Source of the DNA: Siccibacter colletis
Lineage (GTDB): Bacteria > Pseudomonadota > Gammaproteobacteria > Enterobacterales > Enterobacteriaceae
Direction of reading: 5' to 3'
Length of the DNA: 64,000 nucleotides
Assembly (NCBI RefSeq): GCF_000696575.1
Contig: NZ_JMSQ01000013.1
Location: 1 to 64,000 of the forward strand
The notes beneath the pieces are model-generated. The model did no database searches and was not told the DNA's origin. It saw nothing but the letters and a program-made list of their open reading frames with translations. Positions 1 to 11,567 of this stretch are shown here, piece by piece. The translations under genes and the position numbers were made by a program. The stretch's first letter is position 1. The number at the start of each line of letters is the position of its first letter.

Positions 1-359
1 CAAAGGAGGTTTCGCTAAATTAATATCGGTGAAGTATTGTGGATCGAATAACTCTTTTTTTGATTAATTGTGCGGTGGGGAAATGATATTATTTTTTAAA
101 TAATTATTTATTATGAGTTGAGTCTGTTATATACGTTTACCAGATAATATTAATTAAACATTTATCGGTTATTTATATATTATAAAAAATAAAGGGGCAA
201 GGTTTAGTGTCTTTAAATAAATTCCTGGATGTTTCTGGGTCGCTGATTGCATTTTGTCATGTCGGTCATTAAGATCTTACGTAATAAGGTTTTACGCATA
301 CAGGGCTGGTTATTTTTTAGATTATATAAGGAGGATGTGTGGATAAACGGAAGCGCGAA
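1..359. other. AT-rich intergenic stretch beyond recG, no supported gene
   Basis: This stretch is strikingly A/T-rich compared with the neighbouring recG gene, with long runs of A, T and TA steps. No open reading frame with a plausible start and coding look is visible. Two strong Shine-Dalgarno-like stretches (AAAGGAGG near 3-10 and AAGGAGG at 328-334) are not followed at a sensible distance by a real gene. In E. coli K-12 the neighbour on this side of recG is gltS, and nothing like gltS is seen here. The base composition suggests the edge of acquired DNA lying mostly outside the window. Confidence 0.6.
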
Positions 360-2441
360 TCAGGCGTTTGAATATTTTTCCGTTTCCGGCATCCAGCGCT
401 CTACCAGCGCCGCCGCCTGCTCGGGATAACGTTCATGAATATGACGAGCGATACGCTGTACCTCAGGAATTAATGCCTGGTCACGCAGCAGATCGGCGAC
501 TTTGAATTCGGCGTTACCGGTTTGACGAGTGCCGAGCAGCTCGCCGGGCCCGCGGATCTCCAAATCCTTCTGAGCGATAACGAATCCATCGTTACTGTCG
601 CGCAAAACCTGCAGACGCATCTGGGCAGTTTTTGACAGCGGCGCTTTATAGAGCAGCACACAGTGGGACGCCACCGCGCCGCGGCCAACGCGCCCCCGTA
701 ACTGATGGAGCTGTGCCAGCCCCAGGCGCTCCGGGTTTTCGATGATCATCAGACTGGCGTTAGGTACGTCTACACCCACTTCAATCACCGTGGTGGCGAT
801 AAGCAGGTGAATCTCGCCCTGCTTAAATGCCTGCATCACCGCCTGTTTCTCCGTGGGTTTCATCCGGCCATGCACCAGCCCGACATTCAGCTGTGGCAGG
901 GCGGTTTTCAGCTCTTCCCAGGTTGCTTCGGCGGCCTGCGCCTCTAACAGTTCGGATTCTTCAATCAGCGTGCAGACCCAGTACGCCTGACGTCCCTCTT
1001 CGCTGCAGGCGTGGCGCACGCGCTCGATGATGTCGCTGCGACGGGTATCGGGAATGGCAACGGTGGTCACCGGGGTACGGCCCGGGGGCAGTTCGTCGAT
1101 CACGGAGGTATCAAGATCGGCGTAGGCCGTCATCGCCAGGGTGCGCGGAATGGGCGTCGCAGTCATGATCAGCTGGTGAGGATGGAATCCCTGCTGCTGA
1201 CCCTTTTCGCGCAGCGCCAGGCGCTGATGCACGCCAAAGCGGTGCTGCTCATCAATAATCACCAGCGCCAGGCCATTAAACTGCACCTGCTCCTGGAAAA
1301 TCGCGTGGGTGCCGACCACCATCTGCACCTGGCCGCTGGCAATCGCTTCCTGCTGAGCAATACGCGCTTTTCCTTTCTGCTTACCGGCCAGCCAGCCGAC
1401 TTCCACGCCCAGCGGGGCAAACCAGCTGCGGAAGTTACTGGCGTGTTGCTCCGCCAGCAGTTCAGTCGGAGCCATCAGCGCCACCTGCTTGCCGTGGGCG
1501 ATAGCACGCAGCGCGGCCAGCGCCGCCACCAGGGTTTTACCTGAGCCGACATCGCCCTGTACCAGACGCATCATCGGAATGTCGCGCGCCATATCCTGTT
1601 CAACTTCTGCCACCACGCGCTGTTGCGCCCCGGTGGGCCTGAACGGCAGGGAAGCCAGCAGCTGATTTTTCAGGTCGTCATGAAGGCCAAGCGGCAGCGC
1701 GTGGAACCGTTGCGCGCCGGCGCGCAGCGCCAGCATGCTCAGGTTGTGTGCCAGCAGTTCTTCGAGAATCAGGCGATGCTGAGCCGGATGTTTTCCGGTT
1801 TCCAGCTCCGTCAGCGTCAGGGTCGGCGGCGGGCGGTGCAGGGTACGCAGCGCCTCCGGCAGGCTCATCATGCCCTGTGCCAGCTCCGGCGGTAGCAGTT
1901 CGGTGATAGCGCAGGTATCCAGCAGATCCAGCGCCTGGTCAGTCAGCTTGCGTAACGTAGCCTGCCGCACGCCTTCTGTGGTCGGGTAAACCGGTGTCAG
2001 CGTTTCCTGCATCTCCGGCGTTGAGCTGTCGCCCTGAATACGGTACTCGGGATGGATCATCTCTGCGCCATACTTCCCGCGCCGGGCTTCGCCATAGGCC
2101 AGTACGCGACGACCCGTGGCGAGGCCATTTTTCATCGCGGCGTTGAAGTTGAAGAAGCGCATGGTCAGGATGCCGCTACCGTCGCTGATCTGGCAGGTCA
2201 TCATGCGGCGTCCGGCAAAGGTGACGCTACTGTTCAGCACTTCACCCTCGACCGTGGCGTAAATGCCCGGCAGCAGATCGCCAATCGCATAGAGCTGAGT
2301 GCGATCTTCATAGCGCAACGGGAGATGAAGCAGAAGATCCTGCACGGTATGCAGGCCGATTTTCGCCAGCTTGCTGCTCTGACTGGCACCGACGCCGGTC
2401 AGCGAGCTTAGCGGGACGGCATCCAACAGGCGGCCGCGCAT
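360..2441 (-). CDS. recG: ATP-dependent DNA helicase RecG
   Basis: RecG is a superfamily 2 double-stranded DNA translocase that remodels stalled replication forks and drives branch migration of Holliday junctions. The 693-residue product has the family's usual length. The N-terminal part (about residues 1-250) is the wedge/OB region. The helicase core shows Walker A GDVGSGKT at 296-303 and a DEQH box at 397-400, and the C-terminal half carries the QLHQLRGRVGRG motif of helicase motif VI. It is the last gene of the minus-strand run gmk-rpoZ-spoT-trmH-recG, starting 3 nt after the trmH stop, so it is probably cotranscribed. The assignment is by strong overall similarity to E. coli RecG. Confidence 0.98.
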   Translation of the reverse strand: MRGRLLDAVPLSSLTGVGASQSSKLAKIGLHTVQDLLLHLPLRYEDRTQLYAIGDLLPGIYATVEGEVLNSSVTFAGRRMMTCQISDGSGILTMRFFNFNAAMKNGLATGRRVLAYGEARRGKYGAEMIHPEYRIQGDSSTPEMQETLTPVYPTTEGVRQATLRKLTDQALDLLDTCAITELLPPELAQGMMSLPEALRTLHRPPPTLTLTELETGKHPAQHRLILEELLAHNLSMLALRAGAQRFHALPLGLHDDLKNQLLASLPFRPTGAQQRVVAEVEQDMARDIPMMRLVQGDVGSGKTLVAALAALRAIAHGKQVALMAPTELLAEQHASNFRSWFAPLGVEVGWLAGKQKGKARIAQQEAIASGQVQMVVGTHAIFQEQVQFNGLALVIIDEQHRFGVHQRLALREKGQQQGFHPHQLIMTATPIPRTLAMTAYADLDTSVIDELPPGRTPVTTVAIPDTRRSDIIERVRHACSEEGRQAYWVCTLIEESELLEAQAAEATWEELKTALPQLNVGLVHGRMKPTEKQAVMQAFKQGEIHLLIATTVIEVGVDVPNASLMIIENPERLGLAQLHQLRGRVGRGAVASHCVLLYKAPLSKTAQMRLQVLRDSNDGFVIAQKDLEIRGPGELLGTRQTGNAEFKVADLLRDQALIPEVQRIARHIHERYPEQAAALVERWMPETEKYSNA

Positions 2442-2444
2442 GGC

Positions 2445-3134
2445 TTAACCCGCAGACTGCATCGTTGACCACCACGCGGCATCGGCGACAATGTCGCCGT
2501 TATCATCCACGAGAGGGTAGGGCAGGCCTTTGCGCTTTGCCACACGGGCCAGCACCGGATAACCGCCTTCAAACAGCAGGCGCTGCTGCTCGGCGACGGG
2601 AAGGGTACTGTTTTCGCGCTGGTACATACCGGCGTTCTGACGCTGGCGCTGCGCTTCATAGAGAATAAGCGCCGAGGCCACCGAAACATTGAGCGACTGC
2701 ACCATGCCGGTCATCGGGATGATGATATCCCGATCCGCCAGATCCAGCGCTTCGCGTGTGATCCCGGTTTTCTCCTGCCCCATCAAAATGCAGGTGGGGC
2801 GGGTGTAATCGATATCGCGGAAATCTACGGCGCGGTCAGAAAGGTGTGTGGCGAGGATCTGCATGCCGCGACCCTTAAGATGAGTAACCGCATCCCCAAT
2901 AGTCCGGTGGGTTTTCACCTCCACCCAACTGTTACTGCCGGCGGCGGAAGAGGCCATGGTCCGCATCCGATGTCCCGGCCAGACGGCATGCACTTCGTGC
3001 ACGCCGACGGCATCGGCGGTACGAACAATCGCGGAGACGTTATGAGGCTTATGAACCTGCTCCATGCAGACGGTCAGGTCGGGTTGCCGCCTGGCGAGCA
3101 TCTCGCGGATCCGTGCGTAACGCTGAGCATTCAT
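2445..3134 (-). CDS. trmH: tRNA (guanosine-18-2'-O)-methyltransferase TrmH
   Basis: TrmH (SpoU) methylates the 2'-OH of G18 in the D-loop of tRNAs using S-adenosylmethionine. It is a SPOUT-fold enzyme with a deep trefoil knot. The knot motifs are visible: NVSAIVRTADAVG near the N-terminus, ILMGQEKTGI in the middle and MVQSLNVSVASALILYE after it. The start MNAQRYARI gives 229 residues, the same as E. coli TrmH; a further in-frame ATG 36 nt upstream lies inside spoT and is not preferred. The chosen start follows the spoT stop by 4 nt, so translation is probably coupled. Confidence 0.97.
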   Translation of the reverse strand: MNAQRYARIREMLARRQPDLTVCMEQVHKPHNVSAIVRTADAVGVHEVHAVWPGHRMRTMASSAAGSNSWVEVKTHRTIGDAVTHLKGRGMQILATHLSDRAVDFRDIDYTRPTCILMGQEKTGITREALDLADRDIIIPMTGMVQSLNVSVASALILYEAQRQRQNAGMYQRENSTLPVAEQQRLLFEGGYPVLARVAKRKGLPYPLVDDNGDIVADAAWWSTMQSAG

Positions 3135-3138
3135 GCCG

Positions 3139-5262
3139 TCAGTTTCGGTTTCGGGTGACTTTAATGACATCCGGCATTACGCGGATTTTGCGCATAATGT
3201 TTGCCAGATGAACGCGCTCGCGCGCCGAGAGACGGATGAAGGCGCTGTATACGCGGCCATCTTTCTCTTCGGTATTGAGGCTGTGGATATTAGAACCTGC
3301 AGTGTTAATTGCCGCCGTCAGGTTCGCCAGCGCACCCTGGTGGTTGAACATATCCACCTTGATCTCGGTGATGAACTCCTGCTCGGTCTCTTTATCCCAC
3401 TCTACCGCCATGAATTTCTCAGGTTCTTTCTGGTAGCCGCGAATGTTGCGGCACGATTCATGGTGGATAACCAGCCCTTTGCCTGGGCTGACGTGAGCGA
3501 CAATCGGGTCGCCGGGGATAGGACGGCAGCACTTGGCAAACGTAATCAGCACGCCATCCGCGCCTTTGATTGGCAGATGGTTGGTGCCTGATGTGGTCGC
3601 AGGGATTTGCTGGCCGGTAACGCTGGCATCGCCCTGCGTCAGGTTTTTCGCCACCACCACGCTCATTGCGTTACCCAGGCCAATTTCCGCCAGCAGATCG
3701 TCAAGCGTCGCCAGCTTCATACGGTCCAGCTCACGCTGCACGTGCTCTGGAGGGATCTCAGCCAGTTTACGGCTGCCGCCCAGAGCATGGTTGAGCAGAC
3801 GCCGCCCAAGGCTGACGGAGTCATCACGCTTAAGGTTTTTCAGCATCTGGCGGATTTTGGCGCGCGCTTTGGAGCTGACGACAAAGTTCAGCCATGCGGC
3901 GTTTGGACGCGCACCCGGCGCGGTGATGATTTCTACCGTCTGGCCGCTGGTGAGCGACTGCGACAGAGGATAGGGCTGACGATCGACGCGCGCGCCGACG
4001 CAGGCGTGCCCGATATCGGTATGCACCGCGTAAGCGAAGTCGACCGGCGTCGCGCCCGCAGGAAGTTCGACAATACGACCTTCCGGGGTGAAAACATAAA
4101 TCTCATCCGGGAAGAGATCAGATTTAACGCTCTCGATAAATTCAAACGAGCTGCCCGCGCTTTGCTGCAGTTCAAGCAGGCTTTGCATCCAGCGCTGCGC
4201 GCGGATTTGCGCCGTAGTGCTGCTCTCGCCGTGCTCTTTATAAGCCCAGTGTGCTGCCACACCCATTTCAGCCATCTGGTCCATATCTTCAGTGCGGATC
4301 TGCACCTCGACCGGTACGCCATGCGGGCCAATCATGGAAGTATGAAGCGACTGATAGCCGTTCGCCTTCGGGATGGCGATGTAATCTTTCATCCGGCCCG
4401 GACGTGGTTTGTAGAGGCTGTGCATCTGGCCAAGTACGCGATAGCAGGTATCCACATCCTTCACGATCACGCGGAAGGCGTAGATATCCATGATCGAGTG
4501 AAAACGTTGCTCTTTAAGCACCATTTTGCAGTAGATAGAGTAGAGATGTTTTTCACGACCGCTGACGCGGCAGGGAATTCCCGCTTCCTGAAGACGCCCT
4601 TCGATTTCTGAAAGGATCTTCTGAATCATCTCTTTACGGTTGCCGCGCGCCGCTTTTACCACTTCTTTAATGACGCGGTAGCGGTTAGGGTGCAACGCCT
4701 CAAAGCCCAACTCTTCGAGTTCGGTTTTCAGGTGATGGATACCCAGGCGGTGAGCGAGCGGGCTGTAAATTTCCAGGGTCTCGCGTGCAATACGACGACG
4801 TTTATCCGGACGTAACGCGCCCAACGTGCGCATATTGTGGGTACGGTCGGCGAGCTTGATCAGAATGACGCGGATGTCCTGCACCATCGCCATGATCATC
4901 TTGCGAAAGTTTTCTGCCTGCGCCTCTTTCTTATCCTGGAACTTAAGCTTGTCGAGCTTGGACACCCCTTCTACCAGTTCGGCAACGCTTTTACCGAACA
5001 GTTGCTCCATATCCTGATATGTCGCCGGGGTGTCTTCAATCACGTCATGCAGTAGCGCGGCCATCAGCGTTTCGTAGTCGAGTTTCATCTCGGCCAGAAT
5101 GCAGGCCACCGCTACCGGGTGCGTGATATAAGGTTCGCCACTTGAACGTGTCTGGCCCTCGTGAGCGTCACGTGCAACGAGATACGCTTGCTGGAGACGC
5201 TTAATCTGGTCTTCCGGCAAGTATTGTTGAATCAGCTGATTCAGGCTTTCAAACAGATACAA
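3139..5262 (-). CDS. spoT: bifunctional (p)ppGpp synthetase/hydrolase SpoT
   Basis: SpoT makes and mainly degrades the alarmone (p)ppGpp in response to carbon, iron and fatty-acid limitation. The 707-residue protein has the full RelA/SpoT layout: an HD hydrolase domain with HDVIED at residues 72-77, a synthetase domain containing YQSLHTSMIG, a TGS domain beginning at DEIYVFTPEGRIVELP, a helical and conserved-cysteine region (FAKCCRPIPGD), and a C-terminal ACT domain (FITEIKVDMFNHQGALANL). It is about five residues longer than the K-12 protein because the linker before HLPIKGADGV is longer. It lies 17 nt after rpoZ in the gmk-recG run. Confidence 0.98.
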   Translation of the reverse strand: MYLFESLNQLIQQYLPEDQIKRLQQAYLVARDAHEGQTRSSGEPYITHPVAVACILAEMKLDYETLMAALLHDVIEDTPATYQDMEQLFGKSVAELVEGVSKLDKLKFQDKKEAQAENFRKMIMAMVQDIRVILIKLADRTHNMRTLGALRPDKRRRIARETLEIYSPLAHRLGIHHLKTELEELGFEALHPNRYRVIKEVVKAARGNRKEMIQKILSEIEGRLQEAGIPCRVSGREKHLYSIYCKMVLKEQRFHSIMDIYAFRVIVKDVDTCYRVLGQMHSLYKPRPGRMKDYIAIPKANGYQSLHTSMIGPHGVPVEVQIRTEDMDQMAEMGVAAHWAYKEHGESSTTAQIRAQRWMQSLLELQQSAGSSFEFIESVKSDLFPDEIYVFTPEGRIVELPAGATPVDFAYAVHTDIGHACVGARVDRQPYPLSQSLTSGQTVEIITAPGARPNAAWLNFVVSSKARAKIRQMLKNLKRDDSVSLGRRLLNHALGGSRKLAEIPPEHVQRELDRMKLATLDDLLAEIGLGNAMSVVVAKNLTQGDASVTGQQIPATTSGTNHLPIKGADGVLITFAKCCRPIPGDPIVAHVSPGKGLVIHHESCRNIRGYQKEPEKFMAVEWDKETEQEFITEIKVDMFNHQGALANLTAAINTAGSNIHSLNTEEKDGRVYSAFIRLSARERVHLANIMRKIRVMPDVIKVTRNRN

Positions 5263-5279
5263 GGGCTACCCGCTGGTTA

Positions 5280-5555
5280 TTAACGACGGCCTTCAGCAAT
5301 CGCGGTGACAGCCTGCAGTTCTGCGGCTTCCTGCTCCTGCTGTTCCTGGCGCTCACGCACGTCAAGGATCTGGTTGTTGATCAGACCTTCTTCGATTTCA
5401 CGCAGCGCGATCACCGTAGTTTTATCGTTTTCTTCCGCTACCAGCGGATCTTTACCGCCAACCTGCATCTGACGAGCGCGACGCGCGGCGACCAGCACCA
5501 GGTCAAAACGGTTACCAATTTTCTCAACAGCGTCCTGAACAGTTACGCGTGCCAT
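5280..5555 (-). CDS. rpoZ: RNA polymerase omega subunit
   Basis: Omega is the small RNA polymerase subunit that clamps the beta-prime C-terminus, helps assembly and forms one of the two ppGpp binding sites. The product is 91 residues, the standard enterobacterial length, starting [19 protein letters not shown] and containing the conserved [10 protein letters not shown] segment. It sits between gmk (54 nt upstream) and spoT (17 nt downstream), so a ppGpp-responsive RNA polymerase subunit is coexpressed with a ppGpp enzyme, as in E. coli. Confidence 0.98.
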   Translation of the reverse strand: MARVTVQDAVEKIGNRFDLVLVAARRARQMQVGGKDPLVAEENDKTTVIALREIEEGLINNQILDVRERQEQQEQEAAELQAVTAIAEGRR

Positions 5556-5609
5556 AATTAAAATGCTCCACAGGTGAAGAAATGACTGGGCATGATACTG
5601 AAACTGGGT

Positions 5610-8869
<3,260 letters not shown>

Positions 8870-9125
8870 GGATCCCCCTAAAAAAGGAGCAGGGTAGCGA
8901 TTCACGGTGGTTATCACGACTGAGTTTTTCTAAATCGCAATAATTTGGATTAGTTTTACTTATGGGTGAACAATGTATTAACCTGATTATTAAGTAACAA
9001 AGTGAAAGTGGTTAGATAAAAAGAATAAATTTTATAAGGGCTAAAAAGAGAGGATTAGCGTCTCTGAGGCACCAGATAAGTAAAGCCCGCCGGGAGGCGG
9101 GCTTGAAACTAATTTCTGCCGGGAT
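8870..9125. other. yicG-yicC intergenic, AT-rich, no dinD
   Basis: In E. coli K-12 dinD lies between yicG and yicC. Here the interval is only 256 nt and holds no coding sequence. It is AT-rich from about 8925 to 9050. Its left part should carry the yicG promoter and its right end carries the yicC terminator hairpin. Confidence 0.55.
9083..9104 (-). terminator. probable yicC terminator hairpin
   Basis: A perfect inverted repeat with 9-bp arms (AAGCCCGCC and GGCGGGCTT) and a 4-nt loop lies 22 nt beyond the yicC stop codon. The U-tract on the minus strand is weak (CTTTACTT), so termination may be inefficient or the hairpin may mainly protect the mRNA 3' end. Confidence 0.6.
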
Positions 9126-9989
9126 TTACTCAATATTCTGGATCTGCTCGCGCATCTGCTCAATAAGCACTTTTAGCTCGATAGCCGAATTGGTGACGTC
9201 GGCATTGATAGATTTAGAGGCCAGGGTGTTCGACTCACGATTGAATTCCTGCATCATGAAGTCGAGACGGCGGCCAACGGCTTCTTTCTTCCTCAGGATG
9301 TTATAGGTTTCTTTAACGTGCGCTTCCAGGCGATCCAGCTCTTCGGCTACGTCAATACGCTGTGCCATCAGCACAAGCTCTTGCTCAAGACGGTTATTTT
9401 CAAGCTGGACCTGCGCATCATCAAGCTTGCTGACGAGACGCTCGCGCTGCCACTGCATAATTTCCGGCATCCAGGCGCGCACTTTGGTGACTTCAGTGCT
9501 GACGCCTTCCAGGCGTTGCTCAATCAGGGACTTCAGAGCCTGACCTTCGGTTTCACGGGCGATAATGAAATCATCCATCGCACCATCGAATGCAGTGAGA
9601 ATGTCTGCGGCAATCGCGTCCAGATCCTGCTCCTGGGCAGCCATTACGCCTGGCCAGCGCAGAATATCGACCGGGTTAATTTCACCCTCATCGCTCTGCA
9701 TTTTTACCCAGTTAGCGGCGCCTACCAGCTGCTTCGCCAGTTTTTCATTAAGGATAAGCTCACCCTTTGCGCTGGCGTCCGGTTCAAAACGCAGGCTGCA
9801 CTCCACTTTACCGCGCGTCAGACGAGTACGAATACGTTCGCGCACCACCGGTTCAAGGCTACGGAACTGTTCCGGCAGACGGAAATAGGTTTCCAGATAG
9901 CGTTGGTTTACGGAGCGCAACTCCCAGGCGGCGCTGCCCCACTCACCTTTGATTTCCCGGCGTGCATAGGCGGTCATACTGCGGATCAT
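9126..9989 (-). CDS. yicC: YicC family endoribonuclease
   Basis: YicC-family proteins are conserved single-strand endoribonucleases; E. coli YicC has been linked to degradation of the small RNA RyhB and to stationary-phase survival. The product is 287 residues from the start MIRSMTAYARREIKGEWG, as in K-12; a start two codons earlier is possible. The N-terminal YicC-like domain has the conserved WELRSVNQRYLE segment, and the C-terminal DUF1732 domain contains the strongly conserved KKEAVGRRLDFMMQEFNRE stretch. It is transcribed divergently from rph, as in E. coli. Confidence 0.95.
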   Translation of the reverse strand: MIRSMTAYARREIKGEWGSAAWELRSVNQRYLETYFRLPEQFRSLEPVVRERIRTRLTRGKVECSLRFEPDASAKGELILNEKLAKQLVGAANWVKMQSDEGEINPVDILRWPGVMAAQEQDLDAIAADILTAFDGAMDDFIIARETEGQALKSLIEQRLEGVSTEVTKVRAWMPEIMQWQRERLVSKLDDAQVQLENNRLEQELVLMAQRIDVAEELDRLEAHVKETYNILRKKEAVGRRLDFMMQEFNRESNTLASKSINADVTNSAIELKVLIEQMREQIQNIE

Positions 9990-10114
9990 AGTCATACCCG
10001 TTGTGTAGATGAATTTGCGTGGATTATAGCCCCCGTGGCCTCACCATGATAGGAATAAGCTCGCGAAGCCCGTATAATGCGCAGCCACATTTGCCACAAG
10101 CCGGAGAATAACTC

Positions 10115-10831
10115 ATGCGTCCATCAGGCCGTAGCGCTAATCAGGTGCGCCCCGTCACCCTGACCCGTCATTACACAAAACACGCTGAAGGTTCCGTGCT
10201 TGTTGAATTTGGTGAAACTAAAGTGCTGTGCACCGCTACCGTAGAAGAGAGCGTGCCGCGCTTTCTGAAAGGGCAGGGCCAGGGCTGGATCACCGCAGAA
10301 TACGGCATGCTGCCGCGCTCTACCCACACCCGTAACGCGCGTGAAGCGGCCAAAGGTAAACAGGGCGGCCGTACCCTGGAAATCCAGCGCCTTATTGCCC
10401 GTTCACTGCGCGCAGCCGTCGATCTGAAAGCGCTGGGTGAGTTCACTATTACGCTCGATTGCGATGTCTTACAGGCTGACGGCGGTACTCGCACCGCCTC
10501 TATCACCGGTGCCTGCGTGGCGCTGGCTGATGCGTTGAATGGTCTGGTTGCGGCCGGCAAGCTGAAAGCGAACCCGATGAAGGGCATGGTGGCTGCAGTT
10601 TCCGTCGGCATCGTTAAGGGCGAAGCCGTTTGCGATCTGGAATATGTGGAAGATTCCGCCGCAGAAACCGACATGAACGTGGTGATGACCGAAGATGGTC
10701 GGATGATCGAGGTGCAGGGCACCGCCGAAGGCGAGCCCTTCAGTCACGAAGAGTTGCTTTCCCTGCTGGCGCTGGCGCGAGAGGGAATTGATTCCATTGT
10801 CGCGTCGCAGAAAGCGGCGTTAGAAAATTGA
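10115..10831 (+). CDS. rph: ribonuclease PH
   Basis: RNase PH is a phosphate-dependent 3'-5' exoribonuclease that trims tRNA precursors and takes part in rRNA degradation. The 238-residue reading frame is intact from [18 protein letters not shown] to the C-terminal AALEN, with [21 protein letters not shown] and the phosphate-binding GGRT segment. K-12 MG1655 carries a frameshift in rph that shortens the protein and lowers pyrE expression by polarity; that defect is absent here. The gene is followed at once by the pyrE attenuator, so translation close to the attenuator should let transcription through when UTP is low. Confidence 0.97.
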   Translation: MRPSGRSANQVRPVTLTRHYTKHAEGSVLVEFGETKVLCTATVEESVPRFLKGQGQGWITAEYGMLPRSTHTRNAREAAKGKQGGRTLEIQRLIARSLRAAVDLKALGEFTITLDCDVLQADGGTRTASITGACVALADALNGLVAAGKLKANPMKGMVAAVSVGIVKGEAVCDLEYVEDSAAETDMNVVMTEDGRMIEVQGTAEGEPFSHEELLSLLALAREGIDSIVASQKAALEN

Positions 10832-10836
10832 TTTAA

Positions 10837-10864
10837 AGGCGACCGTAATGGTCGCTTTTTTTTG
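10837..10864 (+). promoter_or_regulatory. pyrE attenuator (intrinsic terminator in rph-pyrE)
   Basis: A hairpin with arms GCGACC (10839-10844) and GGTCGC (10850-10855) is followed by a run of eight T residues. It begins 8 nt after the rph stop codon. This is the position of the E. coli pyrE attenuator, where ribosomes translating the end of rph block hairpin formation when UTP is scarce and RNA polymerase is slow. The structure is seen directly; the mechanism is carried over from E. coli. Confidence 0.9.
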
Positions 10865-10891
10865 CTTAAAAAAGAGATGAGGAGCGAAGCC

Positions 10892-11533
10892 ATGAAACCG
10901 TATCAGCGCCAGTTTATTGAATTTGCACTGAATAAGCAGGTGCTTAAGTTTGGCGAATTCACGCTGAAATCCGGGCGCAAGAGTCCGTACTTTTTTAATG
11001 CCGGGCTGTTCAACACCGGACGGGATCTGGCGCTGTTAGGCCGGTTTTATGCGGAAGCGCTGGTGGACTCCGGGATCGACTTCGACCTGCTGTTTGGCCC
11101 GGCTTATAAAGGCATCCCTATTGCGACCACGACGGCGGTAGCGCTGGCCGAACATCATGAGCGCGATGTGCCGTACTGCTTCAACCGCAAGGAAGCGAAA
11201 GATCACGGCGAAGGCGGCAGTGTGGTGGGGAGTCCGTTACAGGGGCGTATTATGCTGGTGGATGATGTGATCACTGCTGGCACCGCAATCCGTGAATCTA
11301 TGGAGATTATTCAGGCCAATGGTGCAACCCTTGCCGGGGTGTTGATCTCCCTTGACCGCCAGGAACGCGGTCGGGCAGATATCTCTGCCATTCAGGAAGT
11401 GAAGCGTGATTATGGCTGTCAGGTTATTTCCATTATCACGCTGAAGGATCTGATCGCTTACCTCGAAGAGAAGCCGGAAATGGCCGACAGCCTGGCGGCG
11501 GTGCGTGACTATCGCGAGCAGTTTGGCGTATAG
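10892..11533 (+). CDS. pyrE: orotate phosphoribosyltransferase
   Basis: PyrE converts orotate and PRPP to orotidine 5'-phosphate in de novo pyrimidine synthesis. The product has 213 residues from [11 protein letters not shown], the K-12 length; in-frame codons upstream belong to the attenuator leader, and GAGGAG precedes this ATG. The PRPP-binding motif [13 protein letters not shown] appears as [12 protein letters not shown], and the mobile loop [10 protein letters not shown] is present. It is controlled by the attenuator behind rph and ends at a hairpin shared with the convergent SMP-30 gene. Confidence 0.98.
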   Translation: MKPYQRQFIEFALNKQVLKFGEFTLKSGRKSPYFFNAGLFNTGRDLALLGRFYAEALVDSGIDFDLLFGPAYKGIPIATTTAVALAEHHERDVPYCFNRKEAKDHGEGGSVVGSPLQGRIMLVDDVITAGTAIRESMEIIQANGATLAGVLISLDRQERGRADISAIQEVKRDYGCQVISIITLKDLIAYLEEKPEMADSLAAVRDYREQFGV

Positions 11534-11540
11534 ATGCTGG

Positions 11541-11561
11541 CCCGGCAGTCTCGCTGCCGGG
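11541..11561. terminator. hairpin between convergent pyrE and SMP-30 gene
   Basis: An inverted repeat with 8-bp arms (CCCGGCAG, CTGCCGGG) and a 5-nt loop occupies most of the 34 nt between the two stop codons. A short T-rich stretch (TAATCTTTA) follows on the plus strand. It probably terminates pyrE transcripts and may act on both strands. Confidence 0.6.
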
Positions 11562-11567
11562 TAATCT

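Noticed and set aside
247-429. Short plus-strand frame of 60 codons overlapping the recG end
   Set aside because: It runs antisense into recG, resembles no family I know, and its best internal start has the wrong spacing to the ribosome-binding-like sequence.
1011-1544. Long plus-strand open frame inside recG
   Set aside because: It is the antisense shadow of recG, with His/Gln/Arg-rich composition typical of the reverse strand of a GC-rich gene.
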